From the NCBI RefSeq assembly GCF_000962825.1, contig NZ_JZKF01000158.1, forward strand, positions 1 to 8,493: 8,493 nt of DNA, given 5' to 3'. Shown here in pieces: positions 6,297 to 8,493 of the stretch (position 1 is its first letter; each line of letters opens with the position of its first letter). The DNA comes from Actinoplanes rectilineatus (GTDB taxonomy: Bacteria > Actinomycetota > Actinomycetes > Mycobacteriales > Micromonosporaceae). Below the pieces are notes generated by a model. The model saw only the letters and a list, made by a program, of their open reading frames with translations, was not told the origin of the DNA and did no database searches. The position numbers were made by a program, and so were the translations under genes.

Positions 6297-6968
6297 GTGA
6301 CTGTCGACCGGCCGATCCGGCAGTGGAACGGCCTGATGATTCCGGATCCGGGTGTGTACACACTGGACGAAGCTCACAAGCGTCTCGGATTCGTGGCTCA
6401 GCACATGATGGTCAGCCCGATCCGCGGCGAATTCGCCCAGGGTTCCGCCACCATCGTCGTGGACCACGACCCGTTGCATTCGTCGATTTCCGCCACCATT
6501 CAGGCGAACACCGTCAACACCCACAACGCGGAACGCGACACGCACCTCTCCAGTGCCGACTTCCTCGACGTGGAGCGCTACCCGACACTGGAGTACCGCA
6601 GCACCGGCGTCACCTGGCTCAACGACGACGAGCCGATCTTCAAGTGGGCGCGGCTGCGCAACAACCCGCTGAGCCGCCGCACCGCCGTCACCGACCTGCC
6701 ACCCGCGGCGACCCGCGCCTCCGGCCGCTTCCTGATCAGCGGCCTGCTGACGATCCGCGACGTGACCCGCCCGATCGACATGACGATGGAGTTCGGCGGG
6801 GCACGGCGCGACCCGTACGGCCGGGACATCTTCGGGTTCAGCGCCTCCGCCGAGTTCGACCGCGAAGCCTTCGGCCTGGTCTGGAACGTGCTGCTCGAAA
6901 CCGGCGGCGTCCTGGTGGGCAAGAAGGTCCGCATCGAGCTGGCCGGCGAGGCGATTCGCGAGTCCTGA
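6297..6968 (+). CDS. YceI-family (lipocalin-like) protein
   Basis: This is a 223-residue protein starting at GTG 6297, with AGGGGG (6287-6292) 4 nt upstream. The family signature runs through the protein: DPGVYTLDEAHKRLGFVAQH (17-36), MVSPIRGEF (38-46), ERDTHLSSADFLDVERYP (79-96), GLLTIRDVTRPIDM (149-162), and the C-terminal DREAFGLVWNVLLETGGVLVG (188-208). YceI proteins form a beta-barrel that binds long isoprenoid or amphipathic molecules. There is no signal peptide, so this member should be cytosolic, unlike periplasmic E. coli YceI. It is longer than the usual 170-190 residues because of an extra segment of roughly 25-35 residues (about 106-142, containing LRNNPLSRRTAVTDLPPAAT) between the barrel strands. 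It appears monocistronic; repeats begin two bases after the stop. Confidence 0.93.
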   Translation: MTVDRPIRQWNGLMIPDPGVYTLDEAHKRLGFVAQHMMVSPIRGEFAQGSATIVVDHDPLHSSISATIQANTVNTHNAERDTHLSSADFLDVERYPTLEYRSTGVTWLNDDEPIFKWARLRNNPLSRRTAVTDLPPAATRASGRFLISGLLTIRDVTRPIDMTMEFGGARRDPYGRDIFGFSASAEFDREAFGLVWNVLLETGGVLVGKKVRIELAGEAIRES

Positions 6969-6969
6969 C

Positions 6970-7041
6970 CGCCCGCTCGTCGTTTCGCCTGGTCGCCCGC
7001 TCGTCGTTTTGCCTGGTCGCCCGCTCTTCGTTTTGCCTGGT
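6970..7041. repeat. 24-bp tandem repeat, 3 copies, after the YceI stop
   Basis: Units at 6970-6993, 6994-7017 and 7018-7041 begin cgcccgctcgtcgttt and differ at only two sites. The array starts two bases after the stop codon of the YceI-family gene. Each unit ends in gcctggt, which continues as the octamer array that follows. Confidence 0.93.
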
Positions 7042-7089
7042 CGCCTGGTCGCCTGGTCGCCCGGTTGTCCGCTTGGTCGCTCGGTCGGC
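7042..7089. repeat. 8-bp tandem repeat (cgcctggt), decaying
   Basis: Octamers cgcctggt (7042, 7050) and cgcccggt (7058) are followed by more diverged octamers up to about 7089. The octamer matches the end of the preceding 24-bp unit apart from one base, and 24 is three times 8, so the two arrays probably share an origin. Confidence 0.75.
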
Positions 7090-7220
7090 CGGCTGGCCTT
7101 TTAGTGGTGGCGCCCGGTCGCTTGGTCGTTATGGCGGCGGGTCGTCTGGCTGGCCGCGATCCGTGGCTCGTCGTCTTCGGTTCGTTCGTGCCGGGCTGGA
7201 ATGTGCGGCAGTTCCGGCAT

Positions 7221-7274
7221 GCGTTGCGGGCGTTGCGGGCGTTGCGGGCGTTGCGGGCGTTGCGGGCGTTGCGG
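7221..7274. repeat. 9-bp perfect tandem repeat (gcgttgcgg), 6 copies
   Basis: Six identical gcgttgcgg nonamers run from 7221 to 7274 and decay into gtgctgccc. The possible tripeptide readings are Ala-Leu-Arg or Val-Ala-Gly on plus and Ala-Thr-Pro on minus. None belongs to a supported gene. Confidence 0.95.
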
Positions 7275-7323
7275 GTGCTGCCCGCTCTGCGGGTGTGGTC
7301 CTTGGCCCGCTCGTGAAGTGAAA

Positions 7324-7344
7324 GCGGCCGTTGATGACGGCCGC
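7324..7344. terminator. 8-bp GC hairpin, possible terminator
   Basis: GCGGCCGT (7324-7331), loop TGATG, ACGGCCGC (7337-7344) is a perfect stem. On the minus strand it is followed by TTTCACTT, a weak T-rich tail. On plus there is no T-run. It overlaps the end of dispersed element copy 1. Confidence 0.4.
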
Positions 7345-7389
7345 AGGCCCTGCAGTGCCGCTTAGCTTAAGTTGATCAACGCCGTGACC
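7336..7389 (-). repeat. 54-bp dispersed element, copy 1
   Basis: Read on minus, this is GGTCA, six variable bases, TGATCAACTTAAGC, then a less conserved part ending CGGCCGTC. It is inverted relative to copies 2 and 3, so copies 1 and 2 carry a perfect 14-bp inverted repeat (7365-7378 and 7541-7554). It contains two small palindromes, CTTAAG and GTTGATCAAC. Confidence 0.8.
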
Positions 7390-7437
7390 GGTAACCATGC
7401 GATCCCCTTTGCCGCGGCGACTCGTCGGCCGTTGACG

Positions 7438-7497
7438 GTGGTCGTGGTCGTGGTCGTGGTCGTGGCCGGGGTCGTGGCGGTGGCCGTGGCGGTCGCA
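7438..7497. repeat. 6-bp tandem repeat (gtggtc), partly degenerate
   Basis: Four exact gtggtc hexamers (7438-7461) are followed by gtggcc and related hexamers to about 7497. It would read as poly-Val on plus or poly-Thr on minus. The hydrophobic Val run in the plus frame is a repeat artefact and should not be taken as a membrane helix. Confidence 0.88.
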
Positions 7498-7529
7498 TCA
7501 GCTCTGCTCAGCTGTTTGTCGCAGCGCGG

Positions 7530-7583
7530 GGTCACGTCCATGATCAACTTAAGCTGGGTGGCGAGGCGCGACCGTCGGCCGTC
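7530..7583 (+). repeat. 54-bp dispersed element, copy 2
   Basis: GGTCA (7530-7534), six bases, then TGATCAACTTAAGC (7541-7554), ending CGGCCGTC (7576-7583). The distance from TGATC to the terminal GTC is 43 bp, the same as in the other two copies. Its last five bases are also the first bases of the 126-bp repeat. Confidence 0.8.
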
Positions 7584-7676
7584 GCTCACGGTCGTTTTGG
7601 GTTCGGGGATGGACCGCAGCTGACGGCCGGGCCGGTCGAGCCGTCGGCTGCGGCTGTTCGGGAGGGCGGCAACCAG

Positions 7677-7717
7677 CCGTGAGCGACGGCTCGAGGTCGC
7701 CCAGCCGTCGCTCACGG
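7677..7717. repeat. 13-bp perfect stem-loop at the first 126-bp unit junction
   Basis: CCGTGAGCGACGG (7677-7689), a 15-nt loop and CCGTCGCTCACGG (7705-7717) form a perfect inverted repeat. It spans the boundary between units 1 and 2. No T-run follows on either strand. Confidence 0.85.
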
Positions 7718-7807
7718 TCGCTTTCGGCTCGCGGATGGACCGTAGTCGGCGGCCAGGCCGGTCGAGCCGTTGGCTGCGGCTGTTCGGGAGGTTGGGAGTC
7801 AGCCATC

Positions 7808-7838
7808 GGCGACGGCTCGGGGTCGCCCGGCCGTCGCC
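7808..7838. repeat. 8-bp stem-loop at the second 126-bp unit junction
   Basis: GGCGACGG (7808-7815), a 15-nt loop and CCGTCGCC (7831-7838) are the counterpart of the 7677-7717 hairpin. The outer five pairs of that stem are largely lost, but one A-T pair has become G-C on both sides. Confidence 0.75.
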
Positions 7839-8021
7839 CGCGGTCGTTTTCGGTTCATGGGTGGACCGTGGCCGACGGCCGGGTTGGCCGGAACGCCACC
7901 GAACCCATTCCGAATCTCGGCGACGGCCCTGGTGGGGCAGCGAGTTGCTGAACGGCACCGACGCGCGGGGCGACCGGAGACGGCGCCCGGCAGACGTGGT
8001 CGCAGCCGCGGCGAAGTCGAC

Positions 8022-8075
8022 GGTCAGAATCATGATCCACTTAAGCCGAGTGGTGTTGGCAGGCCCTGAGCCGTC
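8022..8075 (+). repeat. 54-bp dispersed element, copy 3
   Basis: GGTCA (8022-8026), six bases, then TGATCCACTTAAGC (8033-8046), ending GCCGTC (8070-8075). The length is the same as in copies 1 and 2. Further downstream it resembles copy 1 (GGCAGGCCCTG against GCAGGGCCTG). Copies 2 and 3 bracket the 126-bp repeat in the same orientation. Confidence 0.78.
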
Positions 8076-8156
8076 GTCGGTGGTCTGTTCTGCGGCCGGG
8101 CTCAAACCGTGAGGGGCGGCCGGGTTCGGTGCCCACGTCGCTCAGTGAGTGCCTGT

Positions 8157-8345
8157 ATGCCAGCGTCGATGCCCCTGGCTCTCGTGCCGGTGGTCGGTCT
8201 TGTCGCCTTCGTGGCCGGGCCGTGGGTGCTGGTGCCCGCCGAGTTCGGGGAGACGGTCGCCTCGCCGCGGGCGGTGGCCACCCTGCTGGTTCCCGCCGCG
8301 GCCGTCGCCGCCGGCGTGGTGGGCACCCTTATCTACCACGCCTGA
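8157..8345 (+). CDS. small two-helix membrane protein, unknown function
   Basis: This is a 62-residue hydrophobic protein from ATG 8157. One predicted helix covers about residues 7-26 (LALVPVVGLVAFVAGPWVLV) and a second covers about 39-59 (TLLVPAAAVAAGVVGTLIYH), with an acidic loop PAEFGE between them. Third codon positions are strongly G/C and the hydrophobic blocks are well formed, so I prefer this strand over the low-complexity minus frame. The start is uncertain. No clear ribosome binding site is present, and ATG 8169, GTG 8145 and GTG 8109 are alternatives. It is unrelated in sequence to the membrane protein at 5310-4966. The 27-bp repeat array begins at its stop codon. Confidence 0.55.
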   Translation: MPASMPLALVPVVGLVAFVAGPWVLVPAEFGETVASPRAVATLLVPAAAVAAGVVGTLIYHA

Positions 8346-8493
8346 GCCCCGGCCCGGGCGGAAACGCGTGGCTCCGGCCCCGGACCGAGAAGGCGTGGCT
8401 CCGGCCCCGGACCGAGAACGTGTGGCTCCGGCCCCGGACCGAGAAGGCGTGGCTCCGGCACCGGACCGAGAACGTGTGGCTCCGGCCCCGGAC
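8343..8493. repeat. 27-bp tandem repeat, about 4.7 copies, running off the window
   Basis: Units begin at 8366, 8393, 8420, 8447 and 8474 (last one partial). Each has gtggctccggccccggac, except one c-to-a change at 8460. A degenerate leading unit covers 8343-8365 and begins at the stop codon of the small membrane protein. From unit 2 on, the junctions alternate aac/gtg and aag/gcg, giving a 54-bp higher-order period. Each unit contains the small palindrome TCCGG-CC-CCGGA. Confidence 0.95.

Larger units (their letters stand above)
7579..7890. repeat. 126-bp tandem repeat, about 2.5 copies
   Basis: Units start at 7579, 7705 and 7831, each with ccgtcgcycrcggtcg. Shared blocks include ggatggaccg or gggtggaccg, ggccggtcgagccgt, and ggctgcggctgttcgggagg. 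The third copy fades after about 7890. The copies are clearly diverged, so the array is older than the perfect 9-bp and 24-bp arrays. The period is a multiple of three, which keeps frames open. Confidence 0.92.
6969..8156. other. repeat-dense region without a convincing gene
   Basis: This stretch of about 1.2 kb holds at least five distinct tandem repeats and three copies of a dispersed element, listed separately. Several long frames are open on both strands, as expected of GC-rich repeats with periods divisible by three. None has a ribosome binding site, recognisable domain or normal composition; they are Arg/Ser/Pro-rich, poly-Val, poly-Thr or Ala-Thr-Pro. The part at 7090-7220 shows only scattered ggtcg and cttggtcg words. 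Confidence 0.7.

Noticed and set aside
6239..7321. Plus-strand 360-residue ORF over the YceI gene and the following repeats
   Set aside because: Its first two thirds are the out-of-frame shadow of the YceI-family gene and the rest is Val-Ala-Gly or Arg-Ser repeat.
7438..7497. Transmembrane helix in the plus-strand poly-Val frame (7372-7623)
   Set aside because: The Val run is a direct product of the gtggtc hexamer array, and the rest of the frame has no protein-like features.
7365..7554. 190-bp segment with 14-bp perfect inverted ends as a small insertion sequence or MITE
   Set aside because: No target-site duplication is visible, and a third copy of the end sequence at 8033 belongs to the same 54-bp element, so a dispersed repeat explains it better.
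7362..8105. Minus-strand 247-residue ORF with a 42-residue repeat
   Set aside because: Its openness follows from repeats with periods divisible by three. It is Arg/Ser/Pro-rich and poly-Thr, has no ribosome binding site, and both ends fall in or beside dispersed elements.

Overview
The window is very GC-rich, with strong G/C preference at third codon positions, AGGAGG-type ribosome binding sites and short actinobacterial-style genes. I infer a high-GC actinomycete. A Micromonosporaceae (Actinoplanes-like) origin is a guess from general style, not something the sequence proves.

Layout. Positions 1-96 are a perfect 24-bp tandem repeat, followed by a small cysteine-containing ORF (159-344) with a good ribosome binding site. 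Positions 361-627 hold a degenerate 24-bp repeat that runs into the 3' end of a large minus-strand gene. That gene (4965-604) encodes a 1453-residue NACHT/STAND-type P-loop ATPase with a winged helix, a long alpha-helical C-terminal region and a Gly/Ser linker. Directly upstream, with the stop and start codons adjacent (TGAATG), is a 114-residue two-helix membrane protein (5310-4966). A 146-bp divergent intergenic region separates this pair from a PhnB-like VOC protein (5457-5864). After about 430 bp of AT-richer DNA with a promoter-like site comes a YceI-family protein (6297-6968). From 6969 to about 8100 there is no convincing gene. This stretch holds tandem repeats of 24, 8, 9, 6 and 126 bp, plus three copies of a 54-bp dispersed element. 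A small two-helix membrane protein (8157-8345) follows, and the window ends inside a 27-bp tandem repeat.

How the genes may work together. The ATPase and the small membrane protein look like a co-translated sensor/effector pair. The ATPase has no N-terminal effector domain. Both proteins carry two copies of one short motif (V-x-Q-x-V/I ... G ... V/I-x-G-I/V), and the copies match pairwise in internal spacing. In the membrane protein the motifs lie in the predicted cytoplasmic tail. In the ATPase they lie between Walker A and Walker B. This resembles NLR/effector pairs that signal through shared amyloid-like motifs, and it suggests a membrane-targeting conflict or cell-death system. That function is inference. 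The VOC and YceI genes look like ordinary neighbours, not parts of the pair.
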